DNA of 64,000 nt from Geminocystis herdmanii PCC 6308 (GTDB lineage Bacteria; Cyanobacteriota; Cyanobacteriia; Cyanobacteriales; Cyanobacteriaceae), in the NCBI RefSeq assembly GCF_000332235.1, contig NZ_CM001775.1, forward strand, positions 1,704,230-1,768,229, read 5' to 3'. This document shows, piece by piece, positions 1 to 9,882 of this stretch (the stretch's first letter is position 1; every line of letters begins with the position of its first letter). Position numbers and translations under genes: made by a program. Under the pieces are notes generated by a model. The model saw only the letters and a program-made list of their open reading frames with translations. It was not told the DNA's origin and made no database searches.

Positions 1-295
1 ACGCAGGATTTTGCCAATAAGGAATAGATTGTAAAACTATACGGACTTCTTCATCTTTATATTTATCTAACCAAGCCCATAAAAAAGCCTTATGTCCACC
101 TTGAAAGCGTCTGCGTAAATTTTGGGTTTTACCGATATAAAGTAATCCTTCTTTCTGATGAATAATTGCATATATACCAGGGCGAGACGGAATAGCTTTA
201 AAGTCACGAGTTAAAGGTAGGCATTGTTCAAAAGGAGTTAAGGCAATTGTATCAAGAATTTGTCGAGCTTGAGCTTTTGTTTCATTATTTTCCAT
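1..295 (-). CDS. GIY-YIG nuclease-domain protein (3' end outside window)
   Basis: The reverse strand reads from ATG at 293-295 (MENNETKAQARQILD...) for 98 codons without a stop and runs off the left edge. Residues about 40-75 hold the GIY-YIG signature: GIYAI, then LLYIGKTQNLRRRF, then a conserved His. This domain is the catalytic core of structure-specific or homing-type endonucleases, and small cyanobacterial proteins of this kind are mostly uncharacterised. Only the N-terminal part is visible, so the full architecture and any fused domain are unknown. Confidence 0.75.
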   Translation of the reverse strand, partial: MENNETKAQARQILDTIALTPFEQCLPLTRDFKAIPSRPGIYAIIHQKEGLLYIGKTQNLRRRFQGGHKAFLWAWLDKYKDEEVRIVLQSIPYWQNPA

Positions 296-418
296 TTCTT
301 TTTTTAGCTGTGTTAATATCAACTCTATCAAAACAAAATATTATATTGTATCGTAACCCACCACCAACCCCATCTCCCCAGACTAAGTATTAGAAAACAT
401 TATTAAATCATTAATGAT

Positions 419-638
419 GATCGAACCTCCCACAACCTCGATCGAACTCCCCTAAACTCGATCGAACTCTCGAACTCCTCTAAACTCGATCGAACCCTCC
501 CCAAACTCGATCGAACTCCCAAACTCGATCGAACCCTATAACCTCGATCGAACTTCCCCTAAACTCGATCGAACTCCCCACAAACTCGATGCCAAAGGCA
601 CGCTGCGCGCCCGAACTTTCCCCAAAACTCGATCGATT
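419..638. repeat. Degenerate tandem array of AAACTCGATCGAACTCCCC-like units (about 10)
   Basis: Roughly ten units of 17-28 bp, each built on the palindrome CGATCG followed by AAC and a C-rich spacer (consensus AAACTCGATCGAAC plus CTCCCC-like filler). Units differ mainly in the C-rich spacer. Variable spacing and the absence of unique spacers argue against CRISPR. One unit is split by a 21-bp insertion at 591-611. Confidence 0.85.
591..611. mobile_element. 21-bp small dispersed-repeat-like insertion within a CGATCGAAC unit
   Basis: The unit reads CTCGAT, then 21 bp beginning GCCAAAGGCACGCTGCGC, then CGAAC. Removing the 21 bp restores a normal CTCGATCGAAC unit. The GCGCTGCGC-like core matches the style of very small mobile repeats described in cyanobacteria. 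Mobility is inferred from the clean interruption only. Confidence 0.5.
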
Positions 639-939
639 TAAACTTATTACCTATATACAATTAATTTTGTAATAATAGTTGCAATACAATGTCTATAATT
701 AGCGTTATAGATATTTTAATACATAAATCTTTACAAATGTGGGCATTACGATAATTAACCTGTTATATTGTTGCATATAGCAATTATCTGAATTCATAGG
801 GTCAGTATATCGGTGGGAATGCGTAAGCTCAACCGTCTAAATTCCAGTTATACAAGGAAACTTGATTTTTTGTCCGCACCGCAGAATTATGAAAAAGCTA
901 TATAGATAAGTCCTTTATTTAATCTTTTTTCCTCAATCT

Positions 940-3900
940 ATGAACACTCAATCCCATCGCTCCGAAAATCCACTTTACTCAGATGTCATTGGACTTGTCA
1001 AGGAAGATTTATGGAACGTTGAACTATTCAGGAATGTTGACACCAGTTTAAATCTTGTATTAGACAATAATATTGAAGGTTCGATCGTTCCGTCCCCTAG
1101 TTTGTCACCAGAGTCAGACTTAACAGTTGACATTAAATTATCGTCAGACAAAATAGAGAAAACAAAATTTAAAAACCTTCAAGAATTGGAAGATCAAGAT
1201 ATATACTTTACAACTATTAAAACTAATCAATCAGAGAATGAAACTGTAAGTATTACTGATCCCGAAATTAATGAAGACAATGACGATATTCCTGTTTCTC
1301 CACCTGAAAAATCGCCCTTAATATCCTTAAATAAAGGTTTAGAATTTTTTAACTCTGAAGTCAATTTTCATCCCCTCATCTGTCAATGTGCTTCTTGTTT
1401 TCTTCCCCCCGTTGATCCTCAACGAATTAAGGATGTATATCAATCAACAACTATATCCCCTACCTTAGATTTATCTCAAACTTTTACCCTTAATAGTTTA
1501 CCCACTGCTAATTATACCATTTACTTAGACTTCACGGGGCATACAACTTCTGGCACATATTGGAATACATATTTTGCGGGAGGAGCAAATATTACTACTC
1601 CTGCTTTTGACATTGACGGTAATCCGAATAGCTTTAGCAATGCTGAACTAGAAAGAATTCAGTATATTTGGCAAAGAGTGGCAGAAGATTTTATTCCCTT
1701 TAATGTCAATGTTACAACCCAAGAACCCAATATTAATGATTTAATTAAAAGTGGTAGTGGTGATACTCGCTGGGGAGTTCGAGTCGCCATTGGCGGTAGC
1801 AGTTACGATTGGTATGGAAATGGAGCAGGAGGCGTTGCCTATATTGATTCGTTTAACTGGAGTACTGATACCCCTACCTTTGTTTTCACTTCACAATTAG
1901 CTAATGGAGATGAAAAATTTACAGCAGAGGCAATAACTCACGAAGTAGGACATACTTTAGGACTCTATCATGATGGACGTATCACTCCATCAGAAGAATA
2001 CTACTACGGCCATGGCAGTGGAGAGACAGGTTGGGCTTCGATTATGGGAGCTGGATATTATCAAAACTTAACTCAATGGAGCAAAGGTGAATATTTATCA
2101 GCCAATAATACAGAAGATGATTTGTCCATTATTACCACCCAAAATGGTTTTGGCTATCGCACCGATGATGCGGGAAATACCATTGCTACAGCCACTCCAT
2201 TGATTCTTTCCGGTACTTCTATTACGGGGAGTGGTATTATTGAACGCAACACAGACGTTGACTATTATAGTTTTACCACTGGTACAGGACCAATTACCTT
2301 GACGGTGAATCCTTTTACACGAGGACCGAATTTAGATATTTTGGCACAACTGTACAATTCTTCCGGGACATTGATTACATCATCAAATCCCGCAGATTTA
2401 TTATCCGCAAGTATTAACACAACTTTAGCAAGTGGTACTTATTATTTAGCGATTCAGGGTACGGGAAAAGGTGATCCTCTTGGTACGGGTTACACCAATT
2501 ATGGTAGTTTAGGACAGTATTCTATTGTCATTAATCCTTCTATTACCAACAATAATGATAACTTCGTCGATCGAATCGATTTAGGTAGTGTACCCAATAC
2601 CACAGTAACAGGAAGTAACGTTGGTGCAACGGGAGAAGTAGGCGAACCTGCTCAGTCAGGTGACATTAACTCTGTATGGTGGAGTTGGACTGCCCCGAAC
2701 ACAGGAATAGTGACGATTGATACTAATGGCAGTGGCTTCGATACCTATCTATCAGCGTTTACTGGTTCTACCGTCAATAATTTAACCGTTATTCAACAAG
2801 ATGATGACGGTGGTGATGGAACAAATAGTTTAGTCAGTTTTGTAGCCCAACAAGGAGTAGAGTACCAAATTGCGGTAGATGGTTGGAGTTCTAATACGGG
2901 GAATATCACTTTAAACTTGGACTGGCAATCGAATGTCGGTGGAATTGAGGGTTCAATCTGGGACGATGTCAACGGCAATGGCACTTGGGATAGTGGAGAA
3001 AATCCCTTACCTAATTGGCAAGTTTATCTCGATCAAAATCGCAACGGTCAATTTGATCAGGGTGAAATAACAACTGTTACTGATGCCAACGGTAACTATC
3101 TCTTTGAAGATTTAGCTCCCGGAAGTTATGTGGTAGCGGAAGTAATCCCCAGTGGTTGGCAACAAACCTATCCCGATCAATTCAATCCTAATTCGATCGT
3201 CTCCAGTTCTTCTGTACCTTTTGTCAATTCCAACCCCTCGATCGACACTTCCCCTATTACAAAACCTCCATCTCCAAATCTAAATGCTGATTATCAATCA
3301 GGAGAATTGATTATCAAGTTGAAAGACGGAATTTCCACCGCAGAAATTAACACTCTTCAAGGCAGTTTAGGAGCGAAAGTAGTTAAGTCTGTCGCTAACT
3401 TAGGCATTCAATTATGGTCGATCAAAAACATGAGTGTAGCAGAAGCGATTGCTCTGTATGGTGATTCCAACCTCGTAGAATATATCGAACCTAACTATAC
3501 TATTTCCATTAATGACATCAGCACTCAAGCTACCCCTAATGACCCTAGTTATAGTCAATTATGGGGATTGCATAACACGGGACAAACGGGCGGTACTGTA
3601 GATGCTGATATTGATGCACCTGAAGCATGGGACATTACTACTGGCAGTTCCAATGTTATTGTTGGTGTAATTGACACGGGTATCGACTACACCCATCCCG
3701 ATTTAATCAATAATATGTGGACTAATCCGGGGGAAATTCCTAATGATGGTATTGATAACGATGGAAATGGTTATATTGATGATGTCTATGGTTATGACTT
3801 TGCCTATAATGATAGCGATCCTATGGATGTTCCCAGGGGAGATAACCCTGGTCATGGTACTCATGTAGCTGGGACGATCGGCGGTCGAGGTAATAATGGT

Positions 3901-5634
3901 GTTGGTGTCGCTGGAGTGAACTGGAATGTCCAACTCATGGCACTTAAATTCCTTGATGACTATGGAAATGGGAGTACTTTTAATGCCATTCTGGCAATCA
4001 ATTATGCCACCATGATGGGAGTAAACCTCACGAATAACAGTTGGGGAGGCGGTGGTTATTCCCAAGGGTTATATGACGCTATCAGTGCGGCAGGTAATGC
4101 AGGACAACTTTTCGTAGCATCAGCGGGTAATGACGGTAACAATAATGATGCCTTTGCTTCTTATCCAGCTACTTATAATTTAGACAACATTATTTCCGTA
4201 GCCGCTACTGATCACAATGATCAATTAGCATCGTTTTCTAACTACGGAGCTACCACTGTTGACTTAGCCGCTCCCGGTGTTAACATCTACAGCACATTTC
4301 CAAATAATACTTATGGCAGTATCAGTGGAACTTCCATGGCAAGTCCCCATGTAGCCGGTGTCGCTGCCTTACTTTTGGCAAACAATCCAGACTTAACCGA
4401 TGAGGAAGTTAAAGCGGCAATTCTTTCAGGAGTTGATCTTAAAGCCAATTTAGCAGGAACAAATTTAACGGGTGGACGCTTAAATGCCTACAATGCTCTA
4501 ATTTACTCCACTCCCGTACCCGGTACTCATGCTGTACAAGTAACGGCAGGGCAAACGGTACAAGGAATTAACTTTGGCAATCAACAGATTCCTTTAGTTG
4601 ATATCAACATCGGAGGCAATCAAACCGTTGTAGAGGGAATGACTAATCCCCAAAACGTTACGATTACCGTTATCTTATCTCAAGCTAGTAGTCAAACTGT
4701 CACCGTTCAATATGCTACCGCCAATGGTAGTGCGATCGCAGGTTCAGATTACACTAACACAACGGGAACACTGACTTTCACCCCCGGAGAAACCAGTAAA
4801 GTAATTAACGTTCCGATTCTTAATGATAATATCAATGAACCTGATGAAACCTTTACTGTGACACTCTCTAATCCGACTAATGGCGTGATTGTTTCTGCTA
4901 CGAGTACCGTTACCATTACTGATACTCTTAGCTCCAATACCACGACAACTCTTCCAGCAGGTGTAGAAAACCTTACTCTTACTGGTACTGGTAATATCAA
5001 CGGTACGGGCAATGCAGGAAATAACCGCATGACAGGTAATAGTGGCAATAATCGCCTTAATGGTGGTGATGGTAATGATACCCTTATTGGTGGTGCAGGT
5101 AACGATACCTTATCCGGTGGCACCGGTGCTGATAGTATGGTAGGAGGGCCGGGGGATGATCTTTACGGTGTGGACAATCCAAGCGATGTCATTATCGAGT
5201 TAGCCAACCAAGGAATTGACACCGTCAATAGTTCCATTACCTACACACTGGGAGCAAACTTAGAAAACCTCACTTTAACAGGCACTGCTAATATTAGTGG
5301 TACGGGTAACACCTTGAATAATGTCATCAGGGGTAATAGTGGTAACAATCGCCTTAATGGTGGTGATGGTAATGATACCCTTATTGGTGGTGCAGGTAAC
5401 GATACCTTATCCGGTGGCACCGGTGCTGATAGTATGGTAGGAGGGCCGGGGGATGATCTTTACGGTGTGGACAATCCAAGCGATGTCATTATCGAGTTAG
5501 CCAACCAAGGAATTGACACCGTCAATAGTTCCATTACCTACACACTGGGAGCAAACTTAGAAAACCTCACTTTAACAGGCACTGCTAATATTAGTGGTAC
5601 GGGTAATACCTTTAAACAATGTCATCAGGGGTAA
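940..5634 (+). CDS. Large RTX exoprotein with metzincin and subtilisin domains; 3' end frameshifted
   Basis: 1564 residues in this frame. There is a zinc-protease motif [12 protein letters not shown] at residues 334-345 followed by a Met-turn-like SIMGAGYY near 367. Two pre-peptidase C-terminal-like beta domains follow (about 430-665), then an SdrD-B-like domain (about 668-735), a fervidolysin-type prodomain (about 790-860) and a subtilisin S8 domain with Asp912 (DTGID), His972 (GHGTH) and Ser1132 (SGTSMASP). A Calx-beta domain (about 1220-1320) and nonapeptide GGxGxD RTX repeats come last. There is no N-terminal signal peptide. RTX proteins leave by type I secretion using a C-terminal signal, which here lies beyond the frameshift near 5611. 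Intact, the protein would be about 1801 residues. Role (nutrient scavenging, surface processing) is unknown. Confidence 0.85.
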   Translation: MNTQSHRSENPLYSDVIGLVKEDLWNVELFRNVDTSLNLVLDNNIEGSIVPSPSLSPESDLTVDIKLSSDKIEKTKFKNLQELEDQDIYFTTIKTNQSENETVSITDPEINEDNDDIPVSPPEKSPLISLNKGLEFFNSEVNFHPLICQCASCFLPPVDPQRIKDVYQSTTISPTLDLSQTFTLNSLPTANYTIYLDFTGHTTSGTYWNTYFAGGANITTPAFDIDGNPNSFSNAELERIQYIWQRVAEDFIPFNVNVTTQEPNINDLIKSGSGDTRWGVRVAIGGSSYDWYGNGAGGVAYIDSFNWSTDTPTFVFTSQLANGDEKFTAEAITHEVGHTLGLYHDGRITPSEEYYYGHGSGETGWASIMGAGYYQNLTQWSKGEYLSANNTEDDLSIITTQNGFGYRTDDAGNTIATATPLILSGTSITGSGIIERNTDVDYYSFTTGTGPITLTVNPFTRGPNLDILAQLYNSSGTLITSSNPADLLSASINTTLASGTYYLAIQGTGKGDPLGTGYTNYGSLGQYSIVINPSITNNNDNFVDRIDLGSVPNTTVTGSNVGATGEVGEPAQSGDINSVWWSWTAPNTGIVTIDTNGSGFDTYLSAFTGSTVNNLTVIQQDDDGGDGTNSLVSFVAQQGVEYQIAVDGWSSNTGNITLNLDWQSNVGGIEGSIWDDVNGNGTWDSGENPLPNWQVYLDQNRNGQFDQGEITTVTDANGNYLFEDLAPGSYVVAEVIPSGWQQTYPDQFNPNSIVSSSSVPFVNSNPSIDTSPITKPPSPNLNADYQSGELIIKLKDGISTAEINTLQGSLGAKVVKSVANLGIQLWSIKNMSVAEAIALYGDSNLVEYIEPNYTISINDISTQATPNDPSYSQLWGLHNTGQTGGTVDADIDAPEAWDITTGSSNVIVGVIDTGIDYTHPDLINNMWTNPGEIPNDGIDNDGNGYIDDVYGYDFAYNDSDPMDVPRGDNPGHGTHVAGTIGGRGNNGVGVAGVNWNVQLMALKFLDDYGNGSTFNAILAINYATMMGVNLTNNSWGGGGYSQGLYDAISAAGNAGQLFVASAGNDGNNNDAFASYPATYNLDNIISVAATDHNDQLASFSNYGATTVDLAAPGVNIYSTFPNNTYGSISGTSMASPHVAGVAALLLANNPDLTDEEVKAAILSGVDLKANLAGTNLTGGRLNAYNALIYSTPVPGTHAVQVTAGQTVQGINFGNQQIPLVDINIGGNQTVVEGMTNPQNVTITVILSQASSQTVTVQYATANGSAIAGSDYTNTTGTLTFTPGETSKVINVPILNDNINEPDETFTVTLSNPTNGVIVSATSTVTITDTLSSNTTTTLPAGVENLTLTGTGNINGTGNAGNNRMTGNSGNNRLNGGDGNDTLIGGAGNDTLSGGTGADSMVGGPGDDLYGVDNPSDVIIELANQGIDTVNSSITYTLGANLENLTLTGTANISGTGNTLNNVIRGNSGNNRLNGGDGNDTLIGGAGNDTLSGGTGADSMVGGPGDDLYGVDNPSDVIIELANQGIDTVNSSITYTLGANLENLTLTGTANISGTGNTFKQCHQG

Positions 5635-5926
5635 TAGTGGTAACAATCGCCTTAATGGTGGTGATGGTAATGATACCCTTATTGGTGGTGCAGGTAACGA
5701 TACCTTATCCGGTGGTACCGGTGCTGATAGTATGGTAGGGGGGACCGGGGATGATCTTTACGGTGTGGACAATCCAAGCGATGTCATTATCGAGTTAGCC
5801 AACCAAGGAATTGACACCGTCAATAGTTCCATTACCTACACACTGGGAGCAAACTTAGAAAACCTCACTTTAACAGGCACTGCTAATATTAGTGGTACGG
5901 GTAATACCTTGAATAATGTCATCAGG
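5035..5926 (+). repeat. Three tandem copies of a 297-bp RTX-encoding unit
   Basis: Copies start at 5035, 5332 and 5630. The period is 297 bp (99 codons), except that the second copy is 298 bp because of one extra base at its end. The copies are almost identical at DNA level, which points to recent duplication or gene conversion. Each unit encodes a block of calcium-binding GGDGNDTL-type turns plus a beta stretch around [20 protein letters not shown]. Confidence 0.95.
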
Positions 5927-6346
5927 GGTAATAGTGGTAATAATATTCTGACAGGAGGAGCAGGTAACGATACCCTAACGGGGGGGGGAGGCAATGATAC
6001 CCTTATCGGTGGTACTGGTAATGATACCCTGACTGGAGGCTCTGGTAATGACTTTTTCCGCTTTAATTCTCCCAGTGAAGGGAACGATCGAATTACCGAC
6101 TTTAATGTCACAGATGACACCCTCCAAGTTTTAGGTAGTGGCTTTGGTTTAACAGTTGGGACCTTATTATCAACTCAGTTTACCATTGGCTCATCTGCTA
6201 CTACTTCCGCTCATCGTTTCTTCTACAATAACAGTAATGGTGGTTTATTCTTCGATGCAGATGGTAGTGGTCCGACTTCTGCAGTACCAATTGCCACTTT
6301 AAATTCTGGTTTAGCCATGACTAATGCTGATATTGTCGTAATCTAA
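5594..6346 (+). pseudogene. Frameshifted C-terminal part of the RTX protease (repeats and secretion signal)
   Basis: This frame continues the RTX protein after a net +1 base change. Where the neighbouring copies read ACCTTGAATAATG, the junction reads ACCTTTAAACAATG (5608-5621). Real coding in this frame starts about 5612. It holds one full 99-residue RTX unit, more GGxGxD repeats and a C-terminal domain of about 100 residues (FFRFNSPSEGNDRITDFN onwards) typical of type I secretion substrates. There is no separate ribosome-binding site, so it is best read as the severed tail of the 940 gene. A sequencing or assembly error in the repeats is possible. Confidence 0.8.
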
Positions 6347-6361
6347 CGAGGATAAATCACT

Positions 6362-6398
6362 AATCTCTGATATTTCGATGTTCAAAATATCAGAGATT
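6362..6398 (+). terminator. Stem-loop after the RTX gene
   Basis: Perfect 13-bp inverted repeat AATCTCTGATATT / AATATCAGAGATT with an 11-nt loop, 15 bp after the stop at 6346. It has no strong T-run, so it may be a weak terminator or a 3'-end stabilising hairpin. Confidence 0.6.
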
Positions 6399-6705
6399 GA
6401 AGGGTAGGGTTTAATAAAATCCTACTTGGGGTTCAAAGCGTCTTTAAGTCCATCGTCAATATAATTTATTTAAAACAGTATTGATTTAGGCATTAAATTG
6501 GGTAGTCGATCGATCGTTTTATTAATGACTTATGTACCGAGATGGGAAGATGATATATCATTAATTGAACTATTAGCCATTTCCAAAAAACATTTTTATA
6601 GTTATAAAAAATAAAAAAGTCATACTGAGGATAATATAATAAGTGAAGTCTCTCAAAAATTTTTCGATAAACTCAGAATGAAAATTAATATTAATTATGA
6701 TTTTA
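6399..6705. other. Intergenic gap with no recognised gene
   Basis: AT-rich sequence. One short reading frame (about 6524-6613, TYVPRWEDDISLIELL...) ends in TAA. It resembles no family I can name and may be a gene remnant. Nothing else stands out. Confidence 0.4.
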
Positions 6706-7521
6706 TCACTCTTGAATTTTGAAAAATAAATCTTGTTTTTTTCCTAGACTATAATTGTTCTTTTTTATTAACTTTTCCAAGTGTTTAACTCTCTTTTCTG
6801 GATGAGGATGAGTAGCTAAAAAGTCAGTAATTTTCTGCTGTTTATTTTCCTCACTTAAACGATCGAAAAAATCTGTAGCCCCTGCTACATGACCATAATA
6901 TTTATTTAATAAATTCAAACCAAATTCATCGGCTTTACTTTCCTGACTTTGAGAATATTGAGCATGAGCTAAAATATTAGCAATATCTGCTCCTGATTGT
7001 AAAATTTCTACACCACCAAAAAGAGAATTAATGACTATTCTTAATAGTAAAATATTACCTAAACTTCTCAGATGATCTCGATTAGCAAAATGCCCTATTT
7101 CGTGACTTAAAATCATCACTAATTCATTTTGTGATTTTACTTCTTTTAATAACCCTTCATAAATAATAATAGTATCTCCCGGAATTGCCAAAGCATTAAC
7201 AGTATCTTCAGGAATATATAAAACCTGATAATCTCTTTTAGAAACATTCTCATCAGGTAATAAATTTTCTAAATTATCAACTATTTTGTTAAGTTGAATT
7301 TGTGTAGAAGATGAGTTACTTTTTTGCTTAAACTCTTCCGTAATTAACGCTCCAATTTTCTGCTCTACTCTAACGGGAATGACATTAACTATCTGATTAA
7401 TTAATACAAATAAACCTAAGATAATAGAGATTATTAACCCGATAAATAAAGCTATTATTATTAATAACTGTCGATTATTTACTTCAGGATTTTTATTACT
7501 TATAGGTGAAGAATAATGCAT
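6706..7521 (-). CDS. M48 family zinc metallopeptidase, membrane-anchored
   Basis: 271 residues. An N-terminal transmembrane segment (about 18-42) precedes a peptidase domain with the zinc motif HEIGH at 140-144 and a downstream ESKADEFGLNLL segment that supplies the third ligand. M48 proteases of the HtpX/Oma1/BepA type act in membrane or envelope protein quality control, and the predicted catalytic domain is soluble. The ATG sits 8 nt from a MITE inserted upstream (7529-7706), so the original leader and promoter region has been displaced. The gene is followed on the minus strand only by intergenic sequence. Confidence 0.88.
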   Translation of the reverse strand: MHYSSPISNKNPEVNNRQLLIIIALFIGLIISIILGLFVLINQIVNVIPVRVEQKIGALITEEFKQKSNSSSTQIQLNKIVDNLENLLPDENVSKRDYQVLYIPEDTVNALAIPGDTIIIYEGLLKEVKSQNELVMILSHEIGHFANRDHLRSLGNILLLRIVINSLFGGVEILQSGADIANILAHAQYSQSQESKADEFGLNLLNKYYGHVAGATDFFDRLSEENKQQKITDFLATHPHPEKRVKHLEKLIKKNNYSLGKKQDLFFKIQE

Positions 7522-7528
7522 AATATTT

Positions 7529-7706
7529 GGCTCTTCTACAGTAGTTATGATAAATTAATAGAAAATAAGTGCTATAACTTTTATTAAATAATATTTATAG
7601 CAAAATAAAAATAAAAAATTTATAATTTATTATTAAAAATTTACTTTTCCCTCTTCCCTTTTCCCTATCTTCATCAACAATTTATCATACTCAAAGTAGA
7701 AGAACC
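7529..7706. mobile_element. 178-bp MITE, GGCTCTTCTAC family, copy A
   Basis: The ends are imperfect inverted repeats of about 29 bp: GGCTCTTCTACAGTAGTTAT at the left, and GGTTCTTCTACTTTGAGTAT when the right end is reverse-complemented, both followed by GATAAATT. It is flanked by a perfect 8-bp direct repeat TAATATTT (7521-7528 and 7707-7714), the expected footprint of transposition. It has no coding capacity. It lies directly upstream of the M48 gene start and could carry or block its promoter. Confidence 0.85.
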
Positions 7707-7734
7707 TAATATTTATGATAAAAATTATAGTTAA

Positions 7735-8439
7735 TTAATCACCTTTAACAGGGCGAAAAGGATTAAGAAAATTAAGTAAAGAATACAAATTACGAGATTG
7801 TAACCATAGCTTTCCGTTACCACTAAAACGACAAACTAAACCCTCACCCCCCAAAATTCCTGTTTTCAAACTACGAAAAGATAACCCCCCCATCATCTCT
7901 ACATTATAATTAAGGGTATCTTCAAAAGCGACAATATAACCAGTATCGACAATATAGTTTCCTTTAACCTCTATTTCGATGATAGCACCATAGGAACTAA
8001 ACCAAAAATCACCGATTCCTGTTGCTTTTAATAAGAATAAAGATTCTCCACTAAAAAACCCTTTAAAACCTTGAAATTTAGTGTCAATTTCGATCGAAGG
8101 ACTACAGGCAACAAAACCCGAAGATTGCACCATTAAACCACAATTTCCGTTTAAATAATAATAGCTTATATCCCCCGGTTCACCGGGAGATATATACAAT
8201 TCTCCCTTAGTTTTTTTAGCCGTAAATTCACTTAAAAATAAAGATTCACCTCCAAACATTCTTGAAACACTTTTGCCCAAACCACCCCGCATTTTTGACT
8301 TCATTTCGATAGAGGTATCCATGGCAGCCATGCCCCCTGCTTCAACAATTACTGTTTGATTTGCTTGAAGCTCTAAAATCAAAAAACCATAAGCTGGATT
8401 ATGTTCAATTCGATACTTTATTTCCGATTTATTAAGCAT
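7735..8439 (-). CDS. AIM24 / TIGR00266-like protein, paralog 1
   Basis: 234 residues of all-beta AIM24-like fold. The N-terminus (IEHNPAYGFLILELQANQTVIVEAGGMAAMD) and the repeated GESLFL segments at about 63-68 and 130-135 are family hallmarks, as is the late GGLSF-GGEGLVCRFSGNGKLWLQSR block. The function of bacterial members is not established; the yeast name-giver is a mitochondrial inner-membrane protein. It is the last of three same-strand paralogs, separated from the middle one by 99 bp that hold a heptamer repeat. Confidence 0.85.
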   Translation of the reverse strand: MLNKSEIKYRIEHNPAYGFLILELQANQTVIVEAGGMAAMDTSIEMKSKMRGGLGKSVSRMFGGESLFLSEFTAKKTKGELYISPGEPGDISYYYLNGNCGLMVQSSGFVACSPSIEIDTKFQGFKGFFSGESLFLLKATGIGDFWFSSYGAIIEIEVKGNYIVDTGYIVAFEDTLNYNVEMMGGLSFRSLKTGILGGEGLVCRFSGNGKLWLQSRNLYSLLNFLNPFRPVKGD

Positions 8440-8491
8440 ATAATAATCCTATTTGAAAATAATAAATAATAAGATAACTAGGTTTTAGGTT

Positions 8492-8535
8492 GTTAATTCT
8501 TAATTCTTAATTCTTAATTCTTAATTCTTAATTCT
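8492..8535. repeat. Heptamer tandem repeat (TTAATTC)n
   Basis: About six consecutive TTAATTC heptamers between two AIM24-like genes. This belongs to the short tandemly repeated class seen in many intergenic spaces of this window. Confidence 0.9.
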
Positions 8536-8538
8536 CCA

Positions 8539-9216
8539 TTATCGTGGTGGTAATTGTGAGCCAATTAAACTGCCAAAACTACCCGGATTATGGGTTTGAC
8601 AAAATACTTTTCCTTTACCAAAAAAACGACAAACTAACCCTTCTCCGCCTAGAAATGAACCAAGAAAACTACTTCCAGCTTTACCTATTTTAAAATCTAA
8701 AGTTTTCTCAAAAGCAACAATATGCCCTGTGTCAACAATGTATTCACCATCAACATCTATTTCATAAATACCTCCGAAAGAGCTAAGAATTACAGCACCA
8801 AATCCTGTGATACTTAACCAAAAAACTGATTCCCCTGAAAAGAGAGATTTTAAGCCTTGAAATCCTAAGTCTATATCAACTCCAGAAGCACAAGCTAAGT
8901 AAGAACCTGATTGAACTACTAACTTATTACCAGTCATTTCATAAACAATAATATCACCGATAAAACGAGGTGCTAAAAAAATTTCGCCGTTAGGTTGATA
9001 GCAACGAAAAACGCTTAAAAATAATGATTCTCCTGCCATCATTCTTTTTAAACCGCCTAATATTCCCCCTCCTTTTCCTTGTCTTAAAGTAGTGCTAACG
9101 TTGATAAAATCGCTCATAGCAACCATTGTACCCGCTTCAGCGATTAATTCTTCTTGGGCATTCATGGTTATTTTGGCGATCGAGCTATCGGGTTGTTGTA
9201 AAATTTGTATATCCAT
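8539..9216 (-). CDS. AIM24 / TIGR00266-like protein, paralog 2
   Basis: 225 residues with the same fold and motifs as its neighbours: EELIAEAGTMVAMSD near the N-terminus, GESLFLSVF, GESVFWLSITGFGAVILSSFG, and a final FLGGEGLVCRFFGKGKVFCQT. It starts 3 bp after the stop of paralog 3 (9220-9882), so the two are almost certainly co-transcribed and translationally linked. No membrane segment or catalytic motif is visible. The exact role is unknown. Confidence 0.85.
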   Translation of the reverse strand: MDIQILQQPDSSIAKITMNAQEELIAEAGTMVAMSDFINVSTTLRQGKGGGILGGLKRMMAGESLFLSVFRCYQPNGEIFLAPRFIGDIIVYEMTGNKLVVQSGSYLACASGVDIDLGFQGLKSLFSGESVFWLSITGFGAVILSSFGGIYEIDVDGEYIVDTGHIVAFEKTLDFKIGKAGSSFLGSFLGGEGLVCRFFGKGKVFCQTHNPGSFGSLIGSQLPPR

Positions 9217-9219
9217 AAA

Positions 9220-9882
9220 TTATCTTACTTTAGGACGTAAAAAACCGACTAAACCACTGACACTGCGAGATTGAATCAAAACAGTGCCTCTACCTTTCAA
9301 TCTAGTAACAAAACCTTCCCCAGAGGTAACAGAAGACAATAACCCTCCAGATAAACCGACATTTAGTTTGATATTAGAGTCATAACCAAGAAGATGACTA
9401 CTATCAACGATAAACTCCCCGTTAATTTCTTTATGGGTAATACCGCCATAGCCTCCAAATAAGACTCTACCTTTACCGCTAAATTGCAGTTTAAATAAGC
9501 CCTCCCCTGCAAACCAACTGGCAAAACCAGCCCATTTAACCCCCATTTTAACGCCTCCTGCATGGGCAATATATGCTCCAGCTTCTAAACAAATGCTTTT
9601 ACCTTCTAATTTTAAGGCTTCCACATCCCCAATTACGGATTGAGTTAATACAAGATTTAAGGGGCGATTGGTTTTATTATGAAAGACATTAACAAATAAG
9701 GATTCCCCCCCAAAAAATTTGCGCATCAAAGCAGGAATTAAACCCCCAGAAAATTCCGTTGTCATGGTTATACCTGCATCCATGCTAACCATAGCACCAG
9801 CTTCGGCGGTAATTCTTTCTTTTGGTTCTAAGGTTACAAAAATAGCAGCAAAAGCGGGGCGATAGCGAATATCATATTTCAT
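9220..9882 (-). CDS. AIM24 / TIGR00266-like protein, paralog 3 (first in operon)
   Basis: 220 residues. MKYDIRYRPAFAAIFVTLEPKERITAEAGAMVSMD is followed by FFGGESLFVNVF, GEGLFKLQFSGKGRVLFGGYG and SGEGFVTRLKGRGTVLIQSR. First gene of the three-member tandem array, so the promoter should lie in the AT-rich space upstream of 9882. The three proteins are clearly diverged paralogs rather than recent copies, which suggests separate roles or a hetero-oligomer (inference). Confidence 0.85.
   Translation of the reverse strand: MKYDIRYRPAFAAIFVTLEPKERITAEAGAMVSMDAGITMTTEFSGGLIPALMRKFFGGESLFVNVFHNKTNRPLNLVLTQSVIGDVEALKLEGKSICLEAGAYIAHAGGVKMGVKWAGFASWFAGEGLFKLQFSGKGRVLFGGYGGITHKEINGEFIVDSSHLLGYDSNIKLNVGLSGGLLSSVTSGEGFVTRLKGRGTVLIQSRSVSGLVGFLRPKVR

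Larger units (their letters stand above)
296..939. other. Intergenic region between the GIY-YIG gene and the RTX protease gene
   Basis: No credible ORF. The left half holds the CGATCGAAC array described separately. The stretch from about 640 to 939 is very AT-rich and must contain the promoter of the gene starting at 940, but no convincing -35/-10 pair was recognised. Confidence 0.6.

Noticed and set aside
419-638. CRISPR array
   Set aside because: Units vary in length from 17 to 28 bp, no unique spacers exist between them, and no cas gene is in the window.
5611-5617. TTTAAAC, a known -1 slippery heptamer, at the RTX frameshift
   Set aside because: The zero frame here is TTT AAA CAA rather than T TTA AAC, and a -1 shift would not reach the needed frame; a net loss of one base is required. 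It looks like a mutation, not a programmed site.
4749-6120. Minus-strand ORFs opposite the RTX repeats
   Set aside because: Their Leu/Pro/Val-rich translations are the antisense of Gly/Asn/Asp-rich RTX repeats.
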